Assembly: GCF_900105115.1 (NCBI RefSeq) | Contig: NZ_FNRV01000001.1 | Coordinates: 4,572,501 to 4,636,500 of the forward strand | Source: Pseudomonas mohnii | Lineage (GTDB): Bacteria; Pseudomonadota; Gammaproteobacteria; Pseudomonadales; Pseudomonadaceae | Direction: 5' to 3' | Length of the DNA stretch: 64,000 nucleotides | Part shown: one piece after another, positions 33,549 through 43,794 of the stretch | How the letters are laid out: every line of letters begins with the position of its first letter | Position numbering within the stretch: the first letter of the stretch is position 1 | The notes under the pieces: model-generated | The model's database searches: none | Told to the model about the DNA's origin: nothing | The model's input: the letters and a program-made list of their open reading frames with translations, nothing else | Position numbers and translations under genes: made by a program

Positions 33549-34730
33549 ATGACCCGTATCGGAACTCCATTGTCGCCGACTGCAACCCGCGTATTGATGT
33601 GTGGCTGTGGCGAACTGGGCAAGGAAGTGGTGATCGAGCTGCAACGCCTGGGCGTTGAAGTGATTGCCGTGGATCGTTATGCCAATGCACCGGCCATGCA
33701 GGTTGCCCATCGCAGCCACGTGATCAACATGCTTGATGGCGCCGCCCTGCGTGCGGTGATCGAAGCCGAGAAGCCACACTTCATCGTGCCGGAAATCGAA
33801 GCCATCGCCACCGCGACCCTGGTTGAGCTGGAGTCCGAAGGCTTCACCGTGATTCCGACCGCGCGCGCCGCGCAGTTGACCATGAACCGTGAAGGCATCC
33901 GTCGCCTGGCCGCCGAAGAACTGGACCTGCCGACCTCGCCTTACCACTTCGCCGACACCTTCGAGGACTACAGCAAAGCGGTCGAAGACCTCGGTTTTCC
34001 GTGCGTTGTGAAACCGGTCATGAGCTCGTCAGGCAAGGGCCAGAGTCTGCTGCGCAGCGTCGATGACGTGAAGGACGCCTGGGATTACGCCCAGGAAGGC
34101 GGCCGCGCCGGTAAAGGCCGGGTGATCATCGAAGGTTTCATCGACTTCGATTACGAAATCACCCTGTTGACCGTGCGCCATGTTGGCGGCACCACGTTCT
34201 GCGCGCCGGTCGGCCACCGCCAGGAGAAGGGCGACTACCAGGAATCCTGGCAGCCACAAGCCATGAGCCCGATTGCCCTGGCTGAATCCCAGCGCGTGGC
34301 CAAAGCCGTGACCGAAGCCCTGGGTGGCCGTGGTCTGTTTGGCGTGGAGCTGTTCATCAAGGGCGATCAGGTGTGGTTCAGTGAAGTGTCGCCGCGCCCG
34401 CACGACACCGGTCTGGTCACGCTGATTTCCCAGGACCTGTCGCAGTTCGCCCTGCACGCCCGGGCGATTCTGGGTCTGCCGATTCCTTTGATCCGTCAGT
34501 TCGGGCCTTCGGCTTCGGCGGTGATCCTGGTGGAAGGGCAGTCGACCCAGACCGCTTTCGCCAACCTGGGCGCCGCGTTGAGCGAGCCGGATACCGCGCT
34601 GCGCCTGTTCGGCAAGCCTGAAGTCAACGGCCAGCGTCGCATGGGCGTGGCACTGGCTCGCGATGAGTCGATCGAAGCCGCTCGCGCCAAGGCGACCCGT
34701 GCGTCGCAGGCGGTGGTTGTGGAACTGTAA
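33549..34730 (+). CDS. purT: Formate-dependent phosphoribosylglycinamide formyltransferase
   Basis: Folate-independent third step of purine synthesis: uses formate and ATP to make FGAR. 393-residue ATP-grasp enzyme. N-terminal nucleotide-fold [19 protein letters not shown], the flexible lysine loop [13 protein letters not shown], and metal-binding [16 protein letters not shown] are visible. Start ATG 33549 has TGAGGA upstream; the frame is open 75 bp further but without ribosome site. It complements purL and the guaBA genes nearby: four purine genes within 13 kb. Confidence 0.96.
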   Translation: MTRIGTPLSPTATRVLMCGCGELGKEVVIELQRLGVEVIAVDRYANAPAMQVAHRSHVINMLDGAALRAVIEAEKPHFIVPEIEAIATATLVELESEGFTVIPTARAAQLTMNREGIRRLAAEELDLPTSPYHFADTFEDYSKAVEDLGFPCVVKPVMSSSGKGQSLLRSVDDVKDAWDYAQEGGRAGKGRVIIEGFIDFDYEITLLTVRHVGGTTFCAPVGHRQEKGDYQESWQPQAMSPIALAESQRVAKAVTEALGGRGLFGVELFIKGDQVWFSEVSPRPHDTGLVTLISQDLSQFALHARAILGLPIPLIRQFGPSASAVILVEGQSTQTAFANLGAALSEPDTALRLFGKPEVNGQRRMGVALARDESIEAARAKATRASQAVVVEL

Positions 34731-34783
34731 AAACCTCGCTGGCGGGCCTATACCTTCTATGGGCATCGCGCCAATGCTTTACC

Positions 34784-34883
34784 TGTAGGAGCGAGCCTGC
34801 TCGCGATGGTCGTTAACGATAACGCGGGGAATCAGGTTCCCCGCGGCGTTCTTGAGTCCATCGCGAGCAGGCTCGCTCCTACA
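34784..34883. repeat. REPIN, 100 bp, with internal hairpin
   Basis: Perfect inverted REP pair as at 22481, the same length, but the spacer holds its own inverted repeat (CGCGGGGAA...TTCCCCGCG). Confidence 0.9.
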
Positions 34884-34915
34884 GGTCATTTATCAATGCT
34901 CCAGGCCTGTACCCC

Positions 34916-35464
34916 ATGAATTCCCAAAGCATCATCGTCCCGAAAATCTCCACCCTGCCGGTACACGAGCCCCGGGCCCGGGCGATTGTGCGTTGGCTGG
35001 TGCGTAAGAACATCATCAAGGAAGAACTGACCACCTGCGGTCGCACCGGCAACCGCATGGCCCACGCCATCGCCGAGGGCGCCCGCGACGTGGTCCTGCA
35101 CCCCGAAGCCCTGCCGTTTGGCGAGCAGATCAACGGTCTGGAGATCGTCACCAAGCGCTGCATTTACACACCGGCCAAGGGTTTTCTTGGCGAGGCGGGT
35201 TGTGCCGAGTGTCGCAAGGAGGTGGGGGAGGCCCTGTTCGAAAGCCTGGAAGACTGGATGCCGGGGCGTACCGATAACTTCACTTGCCCCGAATGCGGGC
35301 ATGAAGACGATATCAACGGTTTTCTGTTCCTGCAGGAATGCGGTTTTTCCAACCTGGGCTTCATCTTCAACAACTGGGCCGAGGCCGGGTTCAAGCAGAG
35401 CTTTCTGGATGAGTTTGCCGATTGGCTCGACCAGCCTGTCAGTTGGGTCAAAGTCGAACTTTGA
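34916..35464 (+). CDS. Hypothetical protein with cysteine pairs, 182 aa
   Basis: Conserved in Pseudomonas to my recollection, but I do not know a function. The N-terminal half has no membrane segments (RARAIVRWLVRKNIIKEELT). The central part has GCAECRKEVGE and TCPECGHEDDINGF, two CxxC pairs that could form a zinc ribbon. The C-terminus is aromatic and acidic (FADWLDQPVSWVKVEL). Flanked by a REPIN and a 44-bp palindrome, so it is probably monocistronic. Annotations naming it a transporter ATPase are not supported: there is no Walker motif. Confidence 0.75.
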   Translation: MNSQSIIVPKISTLPVHEPRARAIVRWLVRKNIIKEELTTCGRTGNRMAHAIAEGARDVVLHPEALPFGEQINGLEIVTKRCIYTPAKGFLGEAGCAECRKEVGEALFESLEDWMPGRTDNFTCPECGHEDDINGFLFLQECGFSNLGFIFNNWAEAGFKQSFLDEFADWLDQPVSWVKVEL

Positions 35465-35465
35465 A

Positions 35466-35509
35466 TAAATCTATGTAGGAGCGAGCCGGCTCGCTCCTAC
35501 ATAGATTTA
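35466..35509. repeat. Perfect 44-bp palindrome containing a REP core
   Basis: Left arm TAAATCTATGTAGGAGCGAG continues into CC and the entire right half is its exact complement, with no loop. The core is the REP sequence; the 10 outer base pairs extend it with non-REP DNA. It starts 2 bp after the preceding stop codon and probably acts as a terminator or exonuclease block. Confidence 0.85.
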
Positions 35510-35548
35510 CGGTGTTAAAAGTCCCGTTGATCACTGCTTCGATAATAG

Positions 35549-37096
<1,548 letters not shown>

Positions 37097-37104
37097 CGCC
37101 GACA

Positions 37105-37202
37105 GCTAAAAGCCACAAGTTATAAGCCGCAAGCGGTGCTGAGTTAATGCAGTTACCGCGCGGCTTCCGATTACTTGCAGCTTGCAGCTTGAAGCTTGCA
37201 AC
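37105..37202. repeat. Degenerate CTTGCAGCTTG repeat array between guaB and guaA
   Basis: The right part (37172-37202) has tandem CTTGCAGCTTGCAGCTTGAA units; the left part (37110-37135) is a degenerate inverted copy (AGCCACAAGTTATAAGCCGC). Same family as 5778-5884. Confidence 0.55.
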
Positions 37203-37222
37203 TGCTTTTCAGAGTCTCTCCC

Positions 37223-38800
37223 ATGGCCCTCGATATTCACGCTCACCGCATCCTGATCCTCGACTTCGGTTCCCAATACACCCAGCTGATCGCCCGTCGC
37301 GTTCGCGAAATCGGTGTGTACTGCGAACTGCATCCGTTCGACATGGACGAGGAAGCGATTCGCGAATTCGCTCCGAAAGGCGTCATCCTCGCCGGTGGCC
37401 CCGAGTCCGTGCACGAAGCCAACAGCCCTCGCTGCCCGCAAGCTGTCTTTGACCTGGGCGTACCGGTCTTCGGTATCTGCTACGGCATGCAGACCATGGC
37501 CGAGCAACTGGGCGGCAAGGTAGAAGGTTCCGAGCTGCGTGAGTTCGGTTATGCCCGCGTAGACGTGGTCGGCAAGAGCCGCCTGCTCGACGGCATCGAA
37601 GACCACATCGACGCCGACGGCCTGTTCGGCCTCGACGTGTGGATGAGCCACGGTGACAAGGTCACCAAGATGCCGGAAGACTTCCACATCCTGGCCAGCA
37701 CCCCAAGCTGCCCGATCGCCGGCATGTTCAGCGACGATCGTCGTTACTACGGCGTGCAGTTCCACCCGGAAGTGACCCACACCAAGCAAGGCGGCCGCAT
37801 CCTGTCGCGCTTCATCCTCGACATCTGCGAGTGTGAAGCCCTGTGGACCCCGTCGAAAATCGCTGAAGACGCCATCGCCCAGGTGCGTGCCCAGGTCGGC
37901 ACCGACAACGTGCTGCTCGGCCTGTCCGGCGGTGTGGATTCGTCGGTGGTTGCCGCGCTGCTGCACAAGGCCATTGGCGACCAGCTGACTTGCGTGTTCG
38001 TCGACAACGGTCTGCTGCGCCTGCACGAAGGCGAGCAAGTGATGGCCATGTTCGCCGAGAACATGGGCGTCAAGGTGATCCGCGCCAACGCCGAGGAGCA
38101 GTTCCTCAACAACCTGGCCGGCGAGTCCGACCCGGAGAAGAAGCGCAAGATCATCGGCCGCACCTTCATCGACGTGTTCGATGCCGAATCCTGCAAACTG
38201 GACAACATCAAGTACCTGGCCCAGGGCACCATCTACCCGGACGTGATCGAGTCGGCTGGCGCCAAGAGCGGCAAGGCCCACGTGATCAAGTCGCACCACA
38301 ACGTGGGCGGCCTGCCGGAAGAAATGAACCTCAAGCTGGTTGAACCCCTGCGCGAGCTGTTCAAGGACGAAGTCCGTCGACTGGGCCTGGAACTCGGCCT
38401 GCCGTACGACATGGTCTACCGTCACCCGTTCCCGGGCCCGGGCCTGGGCGTGCGGATCCTCGGTGAAGTGAAGAAGGAATACGCCGACCTGCTGCGTCGC
38501 GCCGACCACATCTTCATCGAAGAACTGCGCAAGGCCGACTGGTACCACAAGGTCAGCCAGGCATTCGTGGTGTTCCAACCGGTGAAATCGGTTGGCGTGG
38601 TCGGTGACGGCCGTCGTTACGCCTGGGTCGTGGCCCTGCGTGCCGTGGAAACCATCGACTTCATGACCGCGCGTTGGGCACACCTGCCTTACGAACTGCT
38701 GGAAACCGTCAGCGGTCGCATCATCAATGAAATCGAAGGCATCTCCCGCGTCACCTACGACGTGTCGAGCAAGCCGCCAGCGACCATTGAGTGGGAGTGA
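37223..38800 (+). CDS. guaA: GMP synthase (glutamine-hydrolysing)
   Basis: Converts XMP to GMP. 525 residues: N-terminal class I glutaminase domain with C86 in FGICYGMQ and His/Glu in [11 protein letters not shown] pyrophosphatase domain with the P-loop [12 protein letters not shown]-terminal dimerisation domain ending KPPATIEWE. Start ATG 37223. A strong terminator at 38844 ends the guaBA unit, just before the inserted toxin gene. Confidence 0.98.
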   Translation: MALDIHAHRILILDFGSQYTQLIARRVREIGVYCELHPFDMDEEAIREFAPKGVILAGGPESVHEANSPRCPQAVFDLGVPVFGICYGMQTMAEQLGGKVEGSELREFGYARVDVVGKSRLLDGIEDHIDADGLFGLDVWMSHGDKVTKMPEDFHILASTPSCPIAGMFSDDRRYYGVQFHPEVTHTKQGGRILSRFILDICECEALWTPSKIAEDAIAQVRAQVGTDNVLLGLSGGVDSSVVAALLHKAIGDQLTCVFVDNGLLRLHEGEQVMAMFAENMGVKVIRANAEEQFLNNLAGESDPEKKRKIIGRTFIDVFDAESCKLDNIKYLAQGTIYPDVIESAGAKSGKAHVIKSHHNVGGLPEEMNLKLVEPLRELFKDEVRRLGLELGLPYDMVYRHPFPGPGLGVRILGEVKKEYADLLRRADHIFIEELRKADWYHKVSQAFVVFQPVKSVGVVGDGRRYAWVVALRAVETIDFMTARWAHLPYELLETVSGRIINEIEGISRVTYDVSSKPPATIEWE

Positions 38801-38843
38801 TCGTAATTGAGCCTGCGAACACAGGCTCAAAACGATAGCGACA

Positions 38844-38877
38844 AAAGAAGCCCCCGATCGTGAGATCGGGGGCTTCT
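38844..38877 (+). terminator. Rho-independent terminator after guaA
   Basis: A 15-bp perfect stem (AAGAAGCCCCCGATC against GATCGGGGGCTTCTT) with a GTGA loop. It could also stop read-through from the convergent toxin gene. Confidence 0.88.
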
Positions 38878-38919
38878 TGCGTTTCAGGGGTTGAGTCCCA
38901 AAGTGAATCAGCCAATGAG

Positions 38920-41900
38920 TTACACCGGCACGCGCCCCTGGAGGTTCATGCCCATACGGCTAAGACCCCAGGACAGCTCGTCGATGCTGGCGTAAGGCAC
39001 TTGATGCACTTCGGTCCAGGCGGGGCGATGGATCAGGTAGCTGCCATCAGCCGTACGCTCGACCGCTGTTCGGACCACTTGGCCGTCTCTGCTGCGATGG
39101 AACAGCGCCCAGCTACCGTTCGATTTCTGAAACGTGAACATGCCTTGCCTGAATAACATCCGGCTCAATTCCTCCGGCGTCCTTTCGAGCAACGGCAGTG
39201 GCATCTGCAAGCTCAAGTCAGCGTGCAGGGTGTCGTAATTTCCGTCGGTGAATTCGGGTTGAGTGGCAAAGCCGCGGCCCACTTCGACGCCTCGATCGGT
39301 TTCAATCAGCAGGCTTTCTTCCGGCAGCACTTCTTCGATGCGCAAGCCAATACCGCCCTGCATTTCGCTGATCCCGGGCATTGCGCGAAAGGTGTTGACG
39401 TTTTCCTGGTCCGTCAGCACTACCCATTTTCCTGCACCGTTGATCGTTTTGTCGGCCTCCATGATGGTGTGGGTGAGGTAGGTCTTGATGGCTTGCTCAT
39501 GCATGTCGGGGAGTGATGAGCCGGGGTAACGGTAACTGGCCAGGCAGTCGGTTGCCTGAATCCGAATGTTATTTTGTTGAGCCGCCTTGACCACTTCAAG
39601 CGGGGTGAATCTCCCGGTGGGATCGCTTTTCAGTTTTTGCAAATACACCCTGAGATCATCGGGCATTGACCCGCTCTCGAAAAATTGATCGAGCTCCACC
39701 TGGTTGAAATCGTTGAGCAGGCGATGGAAATAGATCGTCTTGACGTCCTGTTGGGCCAGGGCCGGCATGTTCTCGATGAGAAACCGCATGCTGCCAATGC
39801 GGTCCTGGCTTTCACCGATGACCAGGCCCGGTGCCGCTTTAAATATTTTCGGTAGCAGTTGCTCGACAGTGGTTGATGGCGTCACGCCAGGAAGCGGAGG
39901 ACGAGGAGGTAATGACGCGGTGAATTCACTGCGGGAAAAGAATTGACGGGCGTCTTGCGACAGCTTGGCGCGCGGGGCCGCGATGTATTGCTCGTAAGTG
40001 GTTTCTCCGCGAAAGCTTCCGTCTGGCTGACGGACCATTTTGATATGGGTTTCTCTCTCGCCCATTGCAACTTGTCTGATACGGAATCGGTTAGCTGCAT
40101 CGTATTGCGTGGCAGGGCGGCGCGGGATGGCCGGTGATGGTTCTTGAACAGGGGGCGAAGCCGGAGCAGGCGCGGAGGCCGAAGCACGAGACCCTCCCGG
40201 ATGCCGGTTGCCACCCCCCTTGAGCCCGGCTCTGGGCGTCAGCTCCCATTGACCCTCGGCATTGAGGCGCACTGGGAGGGAACCTGAAAATGCGTTGGGA
40301 TTTTCAGGATCGATGATGGCCCAGGTGCCGCCTCCGTTGGGATCGGCTTCGTAACGCACGTAATAGGCCGTGTCATCGAGCAAGATCGCGCTGGAGGGGT
40401 TGGAGTCGAGTGGGTAGATGCCCTGAAATTTTCCGGCATCACTCACGGGTGTCCGCCCCTCAAGCAGTTCATTGGCTTGCCAGTGATCCGGTATCTCGAT
40501 GGGGTGAGTGGTTTCTGACAAGGACGAATCGAGTTCAGTTGCCAGTTCGGCGGGCCAGCCCATGGGCTTCATGCCCTTTGCAACCAACGCTTGCTTGAGC
40601 TCTTCGAGGTTGTCCACGGTCATGGACTCGTAGGCTGGGCGAAGCGGGGTATCCAGATTCAGCCGTCCACCCGGCGTGGATCTGATGACGCTGTCTGCCA
40701 TCCCGTTGTTGGCATTGCGATATACCACAAGGACGCTGCTGCGGTAGCGCTGAAAGGTGAACATCCCCGGTTCAGGCAACAGCGCTCGCAGTTGTTGCGG
40801 GGACCTGTATGCCCATGGAGTTTCCACCTGCACGAGCACGTCACCTTTGATCAGTGCATGGACGCTGTCGAAGTCCATGCCATCCGATACGTAAAAAACC
40901 GGGGAATCCGGATAGTCCGCATGCTCCACAGCCAACCCCGGATCGGTGTTGATGGGTTGCGCTTGCCCCGGCGCTACCTCACCGATACGAATGCTCAGGG
41001 CGTCGGTCTGTTCGCTGATGCCGCGATAGCCTCTGAATGTCGCCATGTTTTCCTGATTGACCAAGGCAATCCATTTGGCCGGCTCTTTTAATGCTTCGTT
41101 GAACCGGATGACCTCGCTGGCAAAAAAACTCCTGGCCATCTGGTAGCCGGATTCCCAGTCAATCGCTTCTTTGTTGATGTTGTAGGTCGTCGACATGTCG
41201 AGGGCCTGCACCCGGATCTTTTGAGCGTTGGCGGCTTTGACCAGCGCCAGCAGATTGAATTCGCCTGTGGGGTCGTTGCCGGCCTTGATGTCGAGTTTGT
41301 TCAGGTAGTTTTCCAGCTCGGCAGGCATTTCACCGGTGCGCGCAAAGGTGTCCAGTTCGAGTTGATTGACGTTGGCCAGCAGCTCCTGCAGGTACAGAGT
41401 CTTCACACCCTGTTGAGCGAGCGTTGGCATGTTTTCGATGAGGAACTGTTTGCTGCCGATGCTGCCCCGGCTCTCGCCGACGACCAGGCCCGGTTTTTTC
41501 GCGTAGGCCGTTTCAAACAGTTCGCCGGGCGTGGCAAACGCTTGTGCAGAGAGTGCCGGTTGGCTCTGCGTCGGTGGGTGAAGCTCGTACCAGGCCCTGG
41601 CGTCGCTGATCAGGTTGCGACGAGGTTCTTCCTGGGCCATCTCGAACTCGCTGAGCGTGACGACCTCTTCGCCGGCATCGGACATGAGTACGCTGTGGAC
41701 GTCGATGTCTGCCACTGACCAGATCCGTCTGAACGGGCTGCGGACGTCGGGTCCGCCAAGCGCCCATGCCCTCATTTCAGGGTCGTCAAGCCCCGGCACG
41801 TGAACGCCTGGTCGTTGTGACCATTCCTCGACGGCGGGGGAGGAGACGGCCGGTGCTTGCATCCCGCCTCTGAGGCCCAGTTTTGGAACGACTTCCCATT

Positions 41901-43605
41901 CGCCCGAATCATTCACAAACCGTACTGGAATCGAATCCCCGAAGGCGTCGGGATTGGCCGGGTCGATGATCGCCCAGTATCCTCGCCCGTTGAGGCTGTT
42001 TTCATAGCGCACGTAATAGGCATTGCCGTTGAGTTTGATGGCGGACGAAGGATTCGAGGCGCGCCGATACGTACCCTCGAATTTGCCTGGCTCACGCACC
42101 AGGGCGTTGTCGCTGAGCACTTCATTAATCCTGAAGGCGTCCGGTACCGCTGGCGCTGGCCTGCCCTCAGTCGAGCCCGTGACAGCCTCTGATGCTCCTT
42201 CAATGGGTTTGACCTTCGATCCGGCGGTCTCGGCAGGGGTGGATGATTCAACCAGATCGGCCATTTCCCTGGCTTCGGCTGCTTCGATGTCGGGGCCGAT
42301 TTCCTCCAGCGATCCCGGGCCTTTGAGCATCAGGAGGTTGAACAGCAAATCGATACCGCTGAACACGGCGCCAAGAACGCCGGCCTTGCGATCCCCGGCG
42401 GTTTTGCCATTGACTGCCTGATCGATGTTCAAGCCCAGGCTGGCAATACTGGCGCCGACCACCGGCAGGGCAATCGGCCAACCGACCACCGCCATGGGGC
42501 CAAATACTTTTAATCCGGCACTGAGGTAACCGATCCACAGTTTCTTGCGCAGATCGCCATTGGACGTCAGCGAGAGTTCGGCTTCGGCGAACATTGCGTT
42601 TTGGGTCGAGTTGCTCAACCAGCTGAATGCGTCGCCGGTGATGACCTGGTTTTTTTGATTGATCAGGTGATGGTCGTACTTGCCCCAGGTACTGACCAGC
42701 CGGTTCATGATATCGGTGATGTTCTTGTCGATGGCCTGACGATCAGCCAGGGAAAAGTGCGTCATGAAGCCCTGGCGAGCGCCTTCTTCGTTCATCTGCT
42801 GCAACATCCAGTAGTGCATGTCCGTCGCGGTTTCCAGCACTTTGAAAGCGACGGTTTCACCGGGCATGTACACGATCTGGCGACCCTTGGGCGCGACAAA
42901 ACGCAGGATATTGGTGGCCACGTATCCGTCGACGTCCAGAGCCCGAACACTGTCGGCGCAAGGGTGTTGAGCCCGCAGCATGTGCAGGTCGACGGGCCAG
43001 TTGATCGGACCCATCACGGCGTTTGTGACGAACTGGAAGTCATCGTCGCTCAACTGCCGTTTGTCCCTGGCTTTTACGGCCTGTATCAGAAAATTGCATT
43101 TGGCCAAGGTTCGGAAGTCGGTGCCGGACTGCTTCCAGAACGCAGTCAACTTGTCGGTATAGAGCGTGCTGAAATCGATGTCCCAGAACGCCTTCAGCAC
43201 CTCGTTGCCGTGCAGGCGTACTTCGTTGGTTTCGTTGAACCTCGCGGCTTTCGGGCCAGCGGTATAAAAGCCTGAATAGACGTCCAGCAGGTCAGCGTTG
43301 TCCTGGTCGCCGACGCGAAAGCGCTGGATCACCAACTGCGTCAGGGTCATGGTGGATGTCAGCGTGGCGGGGACGTGCTCCCAACCGGTGAAAGCTTTGG
43401 AACTGCTTTCGGCTGTGTCGAAACGGTGGAAGTACACCTGATCGGGATCGAGGTCGGTAATGCCGGATTTTTTCAGTAAGTCGCTGGCGACTTCGTGCGC
43501 CGTGTCTTGCAGGCTTGGGCACGTCTGGATGACGGTGGTGGCGATCGCCTTGAGCGCGGCCTTGTCGGCGGCATTGGGCAGCGGCTGTGTTTCGTTCGGG
43601 TTCAT
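38920..43605 (-). CDS. Large toxin-like protein with duplicated TIKI/ChaN-like effector modules
   Basis: A 1561-residue protein of the pseudomonad dermonecrotic-toxin-like group (families annotated as membrane-targeted effector domain toxins or DUF6543). Residues 1-430 form an N-terminal region ending in hydrophobic helices (about 363-395 and 408-428). From 507 to 1556 there are two copies of one module. Each has a beta-rich unit (507-581, 1059-1132: NPSSAI...AYYVRYE...WAIIDP), a domain resembling TIKI/ChaN-like hydrolases and the Pasteurella toxin C2 region (705-885, 1257-1437: GES...FLIENMP), and a C-terminal GMFTFQ unit (935-1015, 1476-1556). No signal peptide. Start ATG 43605 follows GGAAAGAGAG; the frame stays open further but into the divergent cumA gene. 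No immunity or secretion gene is adjacent. Function is inferred; the remembered family active-site histidines appear replaced. Confidence 0.75.
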   Translation of the reverse strand: MNPNETQPLPNAADKAALKAIATTVIQTCPSLQDTAHEVASDLLKKSGITDLDPDQVYFHRFDTAESSSKAFTGWEHVPATLTSTMTLTQLVIQRFRVGDQDNADLLDVYSGFYTAGPKAARFNETNEVRLHGNEVLKAFWDIDFSTLYTDKLTAFWKQSGTDFRTLAKCNFLIQAVKARDKRQLSDDDFQFVTNAVMGPINWPVDLHMLRAQHPCADSVRALDVDGYVATNILRFVAPKGRQIVYMPGETVAFKVLETATDMHYWMLQQMNEEGARQGFMTHFSLADRQAIDKNITDIMNRLVSTWGKYDHHLINQKNQVITGDAFSWLSNSTQNAMFAEAELSLTSNGDLRKKLWIGYLSAGLKVFGPMAVVGWPIALPVVGASIASLGLNIDQAVNGKTAGDRKAGVLGAVFSGIDLLFNLLMLKGPGSLEEIGPDIEAAEAREMADLVESSTPAETAGSKVKPIEGASEAVTGSTEGRPAPAVPDAFRINEVLSDNALVREPGKFEGTYRRASNPSSAIKLNGNAYYVRYENSLNGRGYWAIIDPANPDAFGDSIPVRFVNDSGEWEVVPKLGLRGGMQAPAVSSPAVEEWSQRPGVHVPGLDDPEMRAWALGGPDVRSPFRRIWSVADIDVHSVLMSDAGEEVVTLSEFEMAQEEPRRNLISDARAWYELHPPTQSQPALSAQAFATPGELFETAYAKKPGLVVGESRGSIGSKQFLIENMPTLAQQGVKTLYLQELLANVNQLELDTFARTGEMPAELENYLNKLDIKAGNDPTGEFNLLALVKAANAQKIRVQALDMSTTYNINKEAIDWESGYQMARSFFASEVIRFNEALKEPAKWIALVNQENMATFRGYRGISEQTDALSIRIGEVAPGQAQPINTDPGLAVEHADYPDSPVFYVSDGMDFDSVHALIKGDVLVQVETPWAYRSPQQLRALLPEPGMFTFQRYRSSVLVVYRNANNGMADSVIRSTPGGRLNLDTPLRPAYESMTVDNLEELKQALVAKGMKPMGWPAELATELDSSLSETTHPIEIPDHWQANELLEGRTPVSDAGKFQGIYPLDSNPSSAILLDDTAYYVRYEADPNGGGTWAIIDPENPNAFSGSLPVRLNAEGQWELTPRAGLKGGGNRHPGGSRASASAPAPASPPVQEPSPAIPRRPATQYDAANRFRIRQVAMGERETHIKMVRQPDGSFRGETTYEQYIAAPRAKLSQDARQFFSRSEFTASLPPRPPLPGVTPSTTVEQLLPKIFKAAPGLVIGESQDRIGSMRFLIENMPALAQQDVKTIYFHRLLNDFNQVELDQFFESGSMPDDLRVYLQKLKSDPTGRFTPLEVVKAAQQNNIRIQATDCLASYRYPGSSLPDMHEQAIKTYLTHTIMEADKTINGAGKWVVLTDQENVNTFRAMPGISEMQGGIGLRIEEVLPEESLLIETDRGVEVGRGFATQPEFTDGNYDTLHADLSLQMPLPLLERTPEELSRMLFRQGMFTFQKSNGSWALFHRSRDGQVVRTAVERTADGSYLIHRPAWTEVHQVPYASIDELSWGLSRMGMNLQGRVPV

Positions 43606-43752
43606 GCGCTCTCTTTCCATGAGATAACGGGATGTCGAGGATGGCCGGTCTTTTCGAGGCAAGTGCACTACATAGTTATGCCCACAGCCGGTGTGCGGCC
43701 ACACGTCACCCTTACTGTTTCGCAATTGCAGGTGTATCGTATTCGCCTTTTG

Positions 43753-43767
43753 CGGGCCCAGGGCCCG
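43753..43767. promoter_or_regulatory. Inverted repeat in the cumA leader
   Basis: CGGGCCC, one base, GGGCCCG: perfect 7-bp arms, 27 bp upstream of the cumA start codon. It could be a regulator site or an RNA hairpin; no T run follows. Confidence 0.4.
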
Positions 43768-43794
43768 AAGCTGATACGTGAGGTAGTTGAGTCC

